Origin: Pontiella desulfatans
Lineage (GTDB): Bacteria; Verrucomicrobiota; Kiritimatiellia; Kiritimatiellales; Pontiellaceae
Length of the DNA stretch: 64,000 nucleotides
Direction: 5' to 3'
NCBI RefSeq assembly: GCF_900890425.1
Contig: NZ_CAAHFG010000001.1
Location: forward strand, 372,001 to 436,000
The translations under genes were made by a program, and so were the position numbers. This document shows positions 35,058-42,839 of the stretch, piece by piece. Under the pieces are notes generated by a model. That model did not search any database, was not told where the DNA came from, and saw only the letters and a program-made list of their open reading frames with translations. Each line of letters opens with the position of its first letter. The stretch's first letter is position 1.

Positions 35058-37274
35058 ATGAAACCGAAAATCTCCAGCACCTTACTGATTCCAATGATGG
35101 TCATGGCGGTCGCGTTCTGCGCGCACGGCGTGGTCTTCGACTTTGTTGACGGGTCGGATGCCGAAGCCATTAACGGAGGTCCCGGCCAGAGCTGGACGAT
35201 AGTGGGTACAAGCAACTCCGTTACGTTAACAACGGTCGATGTCATTGGGGATGATGGCTCCAGCGCGCTGGATGGATCGAACAATACGGTCAATGTGGAT
35301 GCCTGGGATTCCCTGACCGTCGATAGCTGGAACACAAACGATTGGGAACGGGGAATTGACGCCTCGGAAGGGTGGGTCTTCAACTTTGATCGGGATGTCA
35401 CATTGACGGAGTTGGAATTCGAGTCGTTGGACGAGGGCTATGAAGTCACGCTCTCTTCACCCGCTTTTACAACCGCAGTTCAGACGAATGATACCCTTCG
35501 GACGGGAGAAGGACGGTGGGCGCTGAATCTGGATGTCCCGGCAGGAACCCCAATTACACTTATAAATACAGGGTTCGGAGAATTTCGTATCGAGTCCGTA
35601 ACCATTCTTTCCGACGAACCGCCGAATGAGGATGTCGGGGAACGGGCCTATGACTTTGAGCTGGTGGCCGACGGCGCGGTCATTGCCGACCAATCGACCG
35701 GAAGATCCGCCAACGCATCGGTGATCCGCGTGCCGGATTGGATTCCCCCCGGACAGCGCGCCGCCACCAATGCGAACTATTACATGTATTACGGGCAGCA
35801 CAGCGGCCCATATATCCAGATGAAATGGGCGGAAACGCTGGACGGCCCCTGGATGGAGTTCAACCTGGGCGGAACCTACAACGGCCAAGACCGGAGAGGG
35901 GTGTTCGATACCGATGCGGATGCCACCCGCGAAGACTATGATCATGTCTTTTCCCCGGATGTCCATGTGGATGACATCAATCAGCAGATTGTCATGTACT
36001 ACCACGGGCAGAATCAGCCCTCCACCACGACATTGACGACAGGCCAGAAGGTTCCCAATCGGCACGCTAATTTTGTGGCTACGAGCCATTATGGACTGAA
36101 TTTCAACGATCCGGATGAGGCCGGTGGAGACCCCGGGCATGGACCGATCGAGGTGACGTTTGACGGAATCACGCGCGAGGTGTTCCTTGGGGATGTTTAC
36201 CAACGCGTATTTGAATTCAGGGGCAACTATTATTCGCTCTCCAAGCGTGCCATCATGGCCATGGCACCCGATCCCTCAGATCCGTGGGCACCGCCTGCTG
36301 ATGATCCCGGAACGTCAACGGCAGAGCCGTTCAATATGGCGTGGGTGGAAGAAAATACGCCCTCCGACCTCTGGATAAACGACGCGAATCCGGGTGGGCA
36401 GGATAGTTATTTTTCACCGGCGGCGACCTTCCTCGCCTCCTCCGCCTTTGCAGTCCATCCGAACAATCCGCATCCCGGTAGGCGCATCTTCAGTGAGGGT
36501 GAGCACGATGACGGCCTGCGTTTGAACCATTGCAGTTTGAACCTGCTGGCAGAGCAAGAGCAGCTGGAGGTCTTTTTCTATGTGCGCGCGGATGTTGAGA
36601 CGGACTTGTACGATGATGAGTACCGGATTGTTCTAGATATCAGCCATCCCGATTTCCAGCAATGGACGGTGGCGACCAACGGCGACGGGCTCCATCTGTT
36701 CGATGTGGTGGTGACGGACGACGAAATCGCGGCGGCGGTGCAGGCGGCGAATCCCGGCGCCGACCCGGATGTTTACGCCGATCCGAGTTCCATGGGGATG
36801 GGAGCCGTGTTTGTGGACGATGACGGCGGAAAATATCTGTTCTGCACCTATTATTCGGCTGTGAACGGCGGCAGTTCCGGAACCTCCGAAGGCCAGATTA
36901 CTGCCATCAGGCTCTTCCCTGCGTATGACGGTCATGATGCCTGGGTTTCGACGAATTTCCCGTCAGGCTATCCCGGTCGTATGGTGGATAGTGATTTGGA
37001 CGGGTTTGATAATTTTTCCGAGTTTATTGCCGGAACCGACCCGAATGACCAAAATGAAAAATTCGTGGTTAACGGAGTCAGCTCTCAGCCCGATGTTACG
37101 GTTGACTGGCACTCCGTTTCCGGGCGCGTATACAGCGTCTATTGGACGGATCAGTTAACCAACAACTGGCAGATGGTGACCAATGGACTGCCCTATCCCC
37201 AAAACAGTTGGACGGATACCGGCCATTCAGGCGATGATGCCGGATTCTATAGAATTACCGTTGAAATGGACTAA
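35058..37274 (+). CDS. Secreted FDG module fused to a probable beta-propeller glycosidase
   Basis: The product is 738 aa. ATG 35058 begins a signal peptide (MKPKISSTLLIPMMVMAVAFCAHG). The FDG module (24-188; FDFVDGSD, VTLTTVDVIGDDG, DASEGWVFNFDRDV) is N-terminal here, unlike in neighbouring enzymes. Residues about 195-640 contain repeated WD-type beta blades (YYMYYGQHSGPYIQMKWAET, HVFSPDVHVDD, IVMYYHGQNQ, YFSPAATFLASS), resembling five-bladed propeller enzymes of the GH43/GH117 type. The assignment is by pattern only. The C-terminus has DSDLDGFDNFSEFIAGTDPND and a module ending FYRITVEMD. It probably acts on an exposed glycan outside the cell. Confidence 0.75.
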   Translation: MKPKISSTLLIPMMVMAVAFCAHGVVFDFVDGSDAEAINGGPGQSWTIVGTSNSVTLTTVDVIGDDGSSALDGSNNTVNVDAWDSLTVDSWNTNDWERGIDASEGWVFNFDRDVTLTELEFESLDEGYEVTLSSPAFTTAVQTNDTLRTGEGRWALNLDVPAGTPITLINTGFGEFRIESVTILSDEPPNEDVGERAYDFELVADGAVIADQSTGRSANASVIRVPDWIPPGQRAATNANYYMYYGQHSGPYIQMKWAETLDGPWMEFNLGGTYNGQDRRGVFDTDADATREDYDHVFSPDVHVDDINQQIVMYYHGQNQPSTTTLTTGQKVPNRHANFVATSHYGLNFNDPDEAGGDPGHGPIEVTFDGITREVFLGDVYQRVFEFRGNYYSLSKRAIMAMAPDPSDPWAPPADDPGTSTAEPFNMAWVEENTPSDLWINDANPGGQDSYFSPAATFLASSAFAVHPNNPHPGRRIFSEGEHDDGLRLNHCSLNLLAEQEQLEVFFYVRADVETDLYDDEYRIVLDISHPDFQQWTVATNGDGLHLFDVVVTDDEIAAAVQAANPGADPDVYADPSSMGMGAVFVDDDGGKYLFCTYYSAVNGGSSGTSEGQITAIRLFPAYDGHDAWVSTNFPSGYPGRMVDSDLDGFDNFSEFIAGTDPNDQNEKFVVNGVSSQPDVTVDWHSVSGRVYSVYWTDQLTNNWQMVTNGLPYPQNSWTDTGHSGDDAGFYRITVEMD

Positions 37275-37287
37275 CGCAGGACGAGGA

Positions 37288-38712
37288 ATGATGAAACAAC
37301 TTAACAAACGAACGATGGCATGCATGGTCGGAGCGCTATGCCTGCCGCTGCTTTCCTTGGCGGCACCGAAAACGCCCAACATCATCATGATCATGAGCGA
37401 TGACCAGGGGTGGGGCGATGTCGGGTTCAATGGGCATCCGGAGCTGAAGACGCCGCATCTCGACGACATGGCCAAAAGCGGGGTTCGCTTCGACCGCTTC
37501 TATGCCGCGGCGCCGCTCTGTTCGCCCACGCGCGGCAGCTGCCTGACCGGTCGCTATCCCTTCCGCTACGGCATCCTGGCCGCCCACACCGCCGGTATGC
37601 GGGTCGGCGAAACCACCGTGGCCGAAATGCTCCGGAAGCAGGGCTATGCCACCGGCTTCTTCGGAAAGTGGCACCTCGGATGGGTCCGCATGGAGGATTC
37701 CGGAGACCGTGGGTTTTATTCGCCGCCTTCGCTGCATGGCTACGACGAATGGTTCGCCACCACCAGCGCCGTGCCGACGTGGGATCCGGGCATCACGCCC
37801 AAGGGCTGGAAAGGGTTTGGTTCCGGCAAGACCGATCTGGGCGGACAACCGTGGAAAGGCGGCTTCCCCTATGTCCACAACGGCGATGAAGTCCGCGAAA
37901 ACCTGAAGGGCGACGACAGCCGCGTCATCATGGACCGGGTGCTTCCGTTCATCCAAAAGAACAAAGGCCAGCCCTTCCTGGCCACGGTCTGGTTCCATAC
38001 GCCGCACGAGCCGTGCGTGGCCGGCGAGGAATATAAAAAACTATATCCGAAGGGGGGGAATGCGCGGCAGAATTATTACGGCTGCATCACCGCGATGGAT
38101 GAGCAGATCGGCCGGTTGCGCGCCGAGCTGCGGAAAATGGGCATCGAGAAAAACACCGTTCTGTTCTTCTGTTCCGACAACGGCCCCTCCGACGGACTGG
38201 CCAAGAAAGGCATTGCCTCCGCCGGCCCCTTTAAGGGGCACAAGCACACGATGTACGAGGGGGGGCTACTGGTGCCGGCCTGCGCCGAATGGCCGGGCAC
38301 CATCAAGCCGGGCACCGTCTCGGACGTCCGCTGCTCGACCGTCGATTATGTTCCAACCATCGCAAACCTTTCCGGCTATAAGCTGAAGTCCAGCCTGCCG
38401 ATCGACGGCATCGACCTCCTTCCGGTGATCCGTGGCGAGGTTTCCGGGCGCGGGCAGGATCTTTACTTCGGATACCGCCGCCTGATCCAAGGCACCGATG
38501 GCAAGGCCCTCATCAGCGGCAACTTCAAGCTGATGACCACCGCCGACAAGGGCGGCGGAAAAACCTACTTGTTCGATCTGGAAAAAGATCCCGGGGAAAC
38601 CACCGACCTCTCTAAAAGCATGCCCGAAAAATTCAAGGTGCTCTCCGAAAGGCTGGCCGAAATCGAAATGAGCTGCCAGCTCAGCCGCGACGGCGCGGAC
38701 TACAAATACTAG
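37288..38712 (+). CDS. Secreted S1-family sulfatase (arylsulfatase A-like)
   Basis: The product is 474 aa. ATG 37288 follows ACGAGGA and starts a signal peptide (MMKQLNKRTMACMV... SLAA). The sulfatase core has metal-binding IMSDDQGWGDVG, formylglycine motif CSPTRGSCLTGRY with Cys78, GKWHLG (second signature) and FFCSDNGPSDG. The C-terminal part ends with the usual DLEKDPGETTDLS. Length is typical for single-domain S1 sulfatases, with no FDG or C-terminal module. It lies directly after the propeller gene with only 13 bases between. It hydrolyses sulfate esters on a polysaccharide; the position specificity cannot be read. Confidence 0.93.
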   Translation: MMKQLNKRTMACMVGALCLPLLSLAAPKTPNIIMIMSDDQGWGDVGFNGHPELKTPHLDDMAKSGVRFDRFYAAAPLCSPTRGSCLTGRYPFRYGILAAHTAGMRVGETTVAEMLRKQGYATGFFGKWHLGWVRMEDSGDRGFYSPPSLHGYDEWFATTSAVPTWDPGITPKGWKGFGSGKTDLGGQPWKGGFPYVHNGDEVRENLKGDDSRVIMDRVLPFIQKNKGQPFLATVWFHTPHEPCVAGEEYKKLYPKGGNARQNYYGCITAMDEQIGRLRAELRKMGIEKNTVLFFCSDNGPSDGLAKKGIASAGPFKGHKHTMYEGGLLVPACAEWPGTIKPGTVSDVRCSTVDYVPTIANLSGYKLKSSLPIDGIDLLPVIRGEVSGRGQDLYFGYRRLIQGTDGKALISGNFKLMTTADKGGGKTYLFDLEKDPGETTDLSKSMPEKFKVLSERLAEIEMSCQLSRDGADYKY

Positions 38713-38723
38713 CAGGAATAAAA

Positions 38724-40289
38724 ATGGCCACGAAAAGGCGTAGGAAACACATAGAAAGAAGTCGCACAGGTCTTTGTGCTTCTTGTGCCTTTTTGTGGCT
38801 ATCCGTCCTAATGCTCCTGTTGGTCGCTTCGCCTGCTGTTGCGCGGGACTACCATGTGGATTCGCAGCGGAAGTTCGAGGCCATCAGCCAGATTGAAATG
38901 CAGCCGGGCGATGCCATCCTCCTCAAACGTGGCATGCAGTTTTCAGGTATGCTTGCTCCCTTGGGAAACGGATCGGAAGAGGCTCCTGTTCGTATTGATT
39001 CGTATGGCCGCGGTAAACGCCCGCAAATCCATGCAAGGGGAAAAGAGATCGCCGGCCTGCTGCTGAAAAATCCCTCTTTCTGGGAAGTCCAGGGATTGGA
39101 AATCACCAATACGGATGGATCGGACAAGGATCAGGGTGATCTGTTCGGGATCTATGTGCTGGCCGAGGGCGAGGAAGGCACCTACCGGAATGTCTACATT
39201 AACGACTGCCATATCCACGATGTGAACGGCATGGTGGCCGGCAAAAAACGTGGCGGTATCCATGTCCATATCAAAAAGCTCAAGAACTCCAGCTTCGATG
39301 ATCTGCGCATCACGAACAACCGGATTGAAAACATCGGCGGGGTCGGGATTGGAAATGATTCCTCCTGCGGCGGGGTCAAGTTGCTTGAAGACGGTTTCGA
39401 GAGTGAAAACCTCTGGACGCGCGTCTATGTGGCCGGCAACCGGGTGGATACGACCGGGCGGAACAACATCATTGCGCGTGTCAGCAAGGATGCGGTCTAT
39501 GAGCATAATATCCTGGCGAACAGCAGCCGCCGCGATACCGGGCACAGCATCTTCTGCTTCAATACCGAAGGCATCAGGATCCAGTTCAACGAGGCCTATG
39601 GAAATGTGGGCGATACCAAGAACAAGGACGGGGGCGGCGAGTCGGACCGCGGCGGCTTCGATGCGGACTACAACTGTATCAACACCTTTATCCAATACAA
39701 CTACAGCCACGACAACCTGTGGTTCTGCGGGATCATGAAGAGGCCGACCCGCAACGTGGTCATCCGTTACAACCTCAGCCAGAACGATCGCGCGGGCATC
39801 TACTTTTATGGGTTCGATCGAAACAAGCAGGCCGAAAATGTACACATCTACAACAACACCCACTTTGTTCGGCGGGGGTTGGAGGTGGAGGTCTTTGCGG
39901 AAGGGCGGACCCCGCTGAATTCAACCTTTGAAAACAATATTTTCTATTTCGAAGGCCGGGGGAAATGGGGAGTTCACGCGGAAGGCATCAACACCGTCTT
40001 CCGCAACAACCTCTACTTTAATATCGAACCGCATCCTTCGGAAACGGTTCCCATCGTTGCGAACCCCGGATTCATCAATCCGGGCGATGTTGGAACGGAT
40101 ATTGATCTGAAAACCATGGCTGCGCTCGGGGGGTACCGGCTCCGGTCGGGATCGCCCTGTGTGGATGCCGGGCTTAAAATCGTTGGAAACGGCGGGGTGG
40201 ATATGCTGAAGACCGCCATTGATTCTGAGGGCGCAGACGTGGGCGCCTTCGAGTTGCCAAAAACATCATTAACCATGGGCACGAAGTAG
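38724..40289 (+). CDS. Secreted parallel beta-helix protein, paralogue of the 29280 gene
   Basis: The product is 521 aa from ATG 38724. Residues about 42-515 match the beta-helix of the 1010-aa protein (PGDAILLKRGMQFSGML, GVGIGNDSSCGGVKLL, GGFDADYNCINTFIQYNYSH, GIYFYGFD). It has no FDG, CBM or C-terminal modules. The first 30 or so codons (MATKRRRKHIERSRTG...) lie within an inverted repeat (38726-38799), so the N-terminus appears to have been supplied or rewritten by a repeat. An alternative start, ATG 38811 (MLLLVASPAVARD), would give a very short signal peptide. The stop TAG belongs to a REP element. Likely an extracellular polysaccharide lyase or glycosidase; family not resolved. Confidence 0.8.
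   Translation: MATKRRRKHIERSRTGLCASCAFLWLSVLMLLLVASPAVARDYHVDSQRKFEAISQIEMQPGDAILLKRGMQFSGMLAPLGNGSEEAPVRIDSYGRGKRPQIHARGKEIAGLLLKNPSFWEVQGLEITNTDGSDKDQGDLFGIYVLAEGEEGTYRNVYINDCHIHDVNGMVAGKKRGGIHVHIKKLKNSSFDDLRITNNRIENIGGVGIGNDSSCGGVKLLEDGFESENLWTRVYVAGNRVDTTGRNNIIARVSKDAVYEHNILANSSRRDTGHSIFCFNTEGIRIQFNEAYGNVGDTKNKDGGGESDRGGFDADYNCINTFIQYNYSHDNLWFCGIMKRPTRNVVIRYNLSQNDRAGIYFYGFDRNKQAENVHIYNNTHFVRRGLEVEVFAEGRTPLNSTFENNIFYFEGRGKWGVHAEGINTVFRNNLYFNIEPHPSETVPIVANPGFINPGDVGTDIDLKTMAALGGYRLRSGSPCVDAGLKIVGNGGVDMLKTAIDSEGADVGAFELPKTSLTMGTK
38726..38799. repeat. Imperfect inverted repeat overlapping the start of the beta-helix gene
   Basis: Left arm 38726-38754 (GGCCACGAAAAGGCGTAGG...) and right arm 38772-38799 (CTTTGTGCTTCTTGTGCC...) are reverse complements at about 22 of 28 positions, with a 17-base spacer. 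Similar 'GCCACAAAAAGGCACAA' repeats are scattered in other PVC genomes, from general knowledge. The chosen start codon ATGGCC overlaps its edge. Confidence 0.55.
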
Positions 40290-40347
40290 CTCGCATATCT
40301 GATGCGAGTTTTCGCGCACGGGAACGCGGAACGGATATCCGCGCTAC
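40286..40347. repeat. REP/BIME element, class A
   Basis: GTAG, hairpin A (CTCGCAT atctg ATGCGAG), linker, diverged hairpin B (GCGGAacggatATCCGC), ending GCGCTAC, so the unit is bounded by GTAG...CTAC. The TAG is the stop codon of the beta-helix gene (AAG TAG). Confidence 0.85.
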
Positions 40348-40371
40348 AATTGAAAACAAGGAAGAAGCAGG

Positions 40372-42744
40372 ATGACGAAAACAGGTTTGGTGTTGGTTTG
40401 TGCCGCGGCGGCTTTGTCCGCCGGAGCGGAGGGCATTTATCACGAAGGGTGGATCGACCGGAACAAGAACGGGGAAATGGATCCGTATGAAAATCCCACG
40501 CTATCGGTGGATGAGCGCGTCGCCGATCTGCTGGGCCGCATGAACCTGGAGGAAAAGACCTGCCAGATGGGCACCATCTATGGCTACAAGCGCGTGTTGA
40601 AGCAGATCCATCCGACGGCAGAGTGGAAAACCCGCGTCTGGAAGGATGGCGTCGCCAACATCGATGAACATTGCAACGGCGTGCGCGGGGCGAACGAGCT
40701 GACCGGGCATGTGGAGCACGGCGAGTTGCTCAACGAAATCCAACGCTGGTTCATCGAGGAAACCCGGCTGGGCATTCCGGTGGATTTCACCAACGAAGGC
40801 ATTCGCGGCCTGGCCCACTGGCGCGCCAGCAACTTCCCGAGCCAGCTCGGCATCGGCGCCACCTTCGACAAGGAACTGGTGCGCCGCATTGGCGAAATTA
40901 CCGGCAAGGAGGGCAAGGCGCTGGGCTACACCAATGTCTATTCGCCGATCCTCGATACCGTGCGCGATCCGCGCTGGGGGCGCACGGTGGAGTGTTATGG
41001 CGAGTCGCCGTATCTGGTCGGCGAGCTGGGCAAACAGCAGGTGCTGGGCATCCAGTCGCAGGGGATGGCCTCGACCCCGAAGCATTTCGCGGCCTACAGC
41101 AATCCGAACGGCGGGCGCGATGCCCGTGGCCGCACCGACCCGCAGATCCCGTTCCGCGACCTGCAGGAAATCCTGCTGCATCCTTTCCAGAAGGTGTTCA
41201 CCGAAGCTTCGCCGATGTGCACGATGAGTTCATACAACACCTATGACGGCATTCCGGTGACGGGCAGCCCCTACTTCCTGACGGAGCTGCTGCGCAACGA
41301 GTATGGCTTCGAGGGCTACGTCGTTTCCGACAGCGGTGCGGTTGAGCGGCTCTACAAGCAACATGGCGTCGCCGTGGATTTCAAGGACGCGATTGTGCAG
41401 GCGGTCAATGCCGGGCTGAATGTGCGCACCAATTTCCGGTCGATGGAGCATTTCGTGGAACCGCTTCGGGAACTGGTCGTGGAAGGGCGCATCAGCGAGG
41501 AAACCATCAATTCGCGGGTGGGCGATGTGCTGCGGTATAAATTCCAGCTCGGCCTGTTCGATGCCCCGTTCGTTGATCCGGCGGCGGCCCCGTCCATCGT
41601 TCACCAGGCCTCGCACGAAGCCGCGACGCTGGAGGCGGCGCGCAAGGCGATGGTCTTGCTGAAGAACGAGGGGAACGTGTTGCCGCTGGATCCGGAAAAG
41701 ATCGGAACCCTGCTGGTGACCGGCCCCGGTGCGGACGATTTCCACCCGATGATCAGCCGCTACGGCCCGGGAACCTCGGATGTGATTACGCCGTTGGCCG
41801 GGATCAAGGCGCTGGTGGGCGACCGGGTGCAGGTGCTGCATGCGAAAGGGGTTGACTTCAAGGATGCCCGCTTCCCGGGGTCGGACTTGATTCCCATGCC
41901 GCCCAATGCGGAGGAGCAGGCGGGCCTCGATGAAGCCGTGAGCCTGGCAAAACAGGCCGATGCCCTGGTGGTCGTGCTGGGCGACGACCACAATACGATC
42001 GGGGAATCGCTTTCCCGCACATCGTTGGATCTCCCCGGATATCAAACCCTGCTCGCGCAGGAAATGGTGAAGACCGGCAAGCCGGTGGTGGTGGTCTTGA
42101 TGGCAGGCCGCGCGGCATCGATCAACTGGATCAAGCAGCAGGTGCCCGGCATCCTGGTCTGCTGGCATGGCGGGGAAAAGGTGGGCCAGGCCGTGGCGGA
42201 AACCCTGTTCGGCGACAACAATCCCGGAGGCAGGCTTCCGTTGACGTTCCCGCAGACCGCCGGCCAGATTCCGCTTTGCATTCCCCACCGGAAAGGGGCC
42301 TGGGGCGCCCAGAATAAATCGGCCGATGAAAACGGATGGGGCGCCACCCGTGCCGTCGATCCGCTCTACCATTTCGGCCATGGCCTGAGCTACACCTCCT
42401 TTGAATACAGCAACTTGAAAATCGCCGAAGGGGAAACAATCACTGTCAGTTGCGATGTTTCCAATGTCGGGAAAGTGGACGGCGACGAAGTGGTGCAGCT
42501 CTACATCACGGACGAGGTTGCTTCCGTCGCCCCGTTCGATCAGGTGCTCCGCGGCTTTGAGCGCGTTCCGCTCAAGCCCGGCGAAACCAAGACCGTCACG
42601 TTCAAGCTCGAACCGAAGCGCGATCTTAAAATGCTGAATCGTGAAAATGAATGGGTCGTCGAACCCGGTCGGTTCGAGGTTAAAGTGGGCACCTCCTCGG
42701 CACCGGAAGGCATAAAGCTGACCGGCGGATTTAACATCCGGTAA
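40372..42744 (+). CDS. Secreted GH3 beta-glycosidase
   Basis: The product is 790 aa. A signal peptide (MTKTGLVLVCAAAALSAGAE) is followed by GH3 motifs: DPYENPTLSVDERVADLLGRM, GIPVDFTNEGIRG, YSPILDTVRDPRWGRTVECY, STPKHFAAYS and GFEGYVVSDSG with nucleophile Asp320. The C-terminal alpha/beta domain (about 390-640) contains VVVLGDDHNTIGES and the acid/base loop region. A fibronectin-like domain closes the protein (FGHGLSYTSFEYSNL, GDEVVQLYITD). The family includes beta-glucosidases and beta-xylosidases, and the substrate here is not determinable. It probably trims oligosaccharides released by the endo-enzymes nearby. Confidence 0.93.
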   Translation: MTKTGLVLVCAAAALSAGAEGIYHEGWIDRNKNGEMDPYENPTLSVDERVADLLGRMNLEEKTCQMGTIYGYKRVLKQIHPTAEWKTRVWKDGVANIDEHCNGVRGANELTGHVEHGELLNEIQRWFIEETRLGIPVDFTNEGIRGLAHWRASNFPSQLGIGATFDKELVRRIGEITGKEGKALGYTNVYSPILDTVRDPRWGRTVECYGESPYLVGELGKQQVLGIQSQGMASTPKHFAAYSNPNGGRDARGRTDPQIPFRDLQEILLHPFQKVFTEASPMCTMSSYNTYDGIPVTGSPYFLTELLRNEYGFEGYVVSDSGAVERLYKQHGVAVDFKDAIVQAVNAGLNVRTNFRSMEHFVEPLRELVVEGRISEETINSRVGDVLRYKFQLGLFDAPFVDPAAAPSIVHQASHEAATLEAARKAMVLLKNEGNVLPLDPEKIGTLLVTGPGADDFHPMISRYGPGTSDVITPLAGIKALVGDRVQVLHAKGVDFKDARFPGSDLIPMPPNAEEQAGLDEAVSLAKQADALVVVLGDDHNTIGESLSRTSLDLPGYQTLLAQEMVKTGKPVVVVLMAGRAASINWIKQQVPGILVCWHGGEKVGQAVAETLFGDNNPGGRLPLTFPQTAGQIPLCIPHRKGAWGAQNKSADENGWGATRAVDPLYHFGHGLSYTSFEYSNLKIAEGETITVSCDVSNVGKVDGDEVVQLYITDEVASVAPFDQVLRGFERVPLKPGETKTVTFKLEPKRDLKMLNRENEWVVEPGRFEVKVGTSSAPEGIKLTGGFNIR

Positions 42745-42775
42745 TTCCAATGGTTGGACAATCGTACGGTGATGT

Positions 42776-42823
42776 GTAGGGCGGGGCCGTGACCCCGCTT
42801 CCGCGATCATGGATCGCGGCTAC
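42776..42823. repeat. REP-like element, class B (GTAG...CTAC)
   Basis: Begins GTAG and ends CTAC, with two hairpins: GCGGGG ccgtga CCCCGC and CCGCGAT catgg ATCGCGG. The architecture is the same as class A but the sequence is different, suggesting another RAYT lineage. It sits between the GH3 gene and the next sulfatase and does not overlap the GH3 stop codon. Confidence 0.6.
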
Positions 42824-42839
42824 AGGTAGGAACGAAGTC

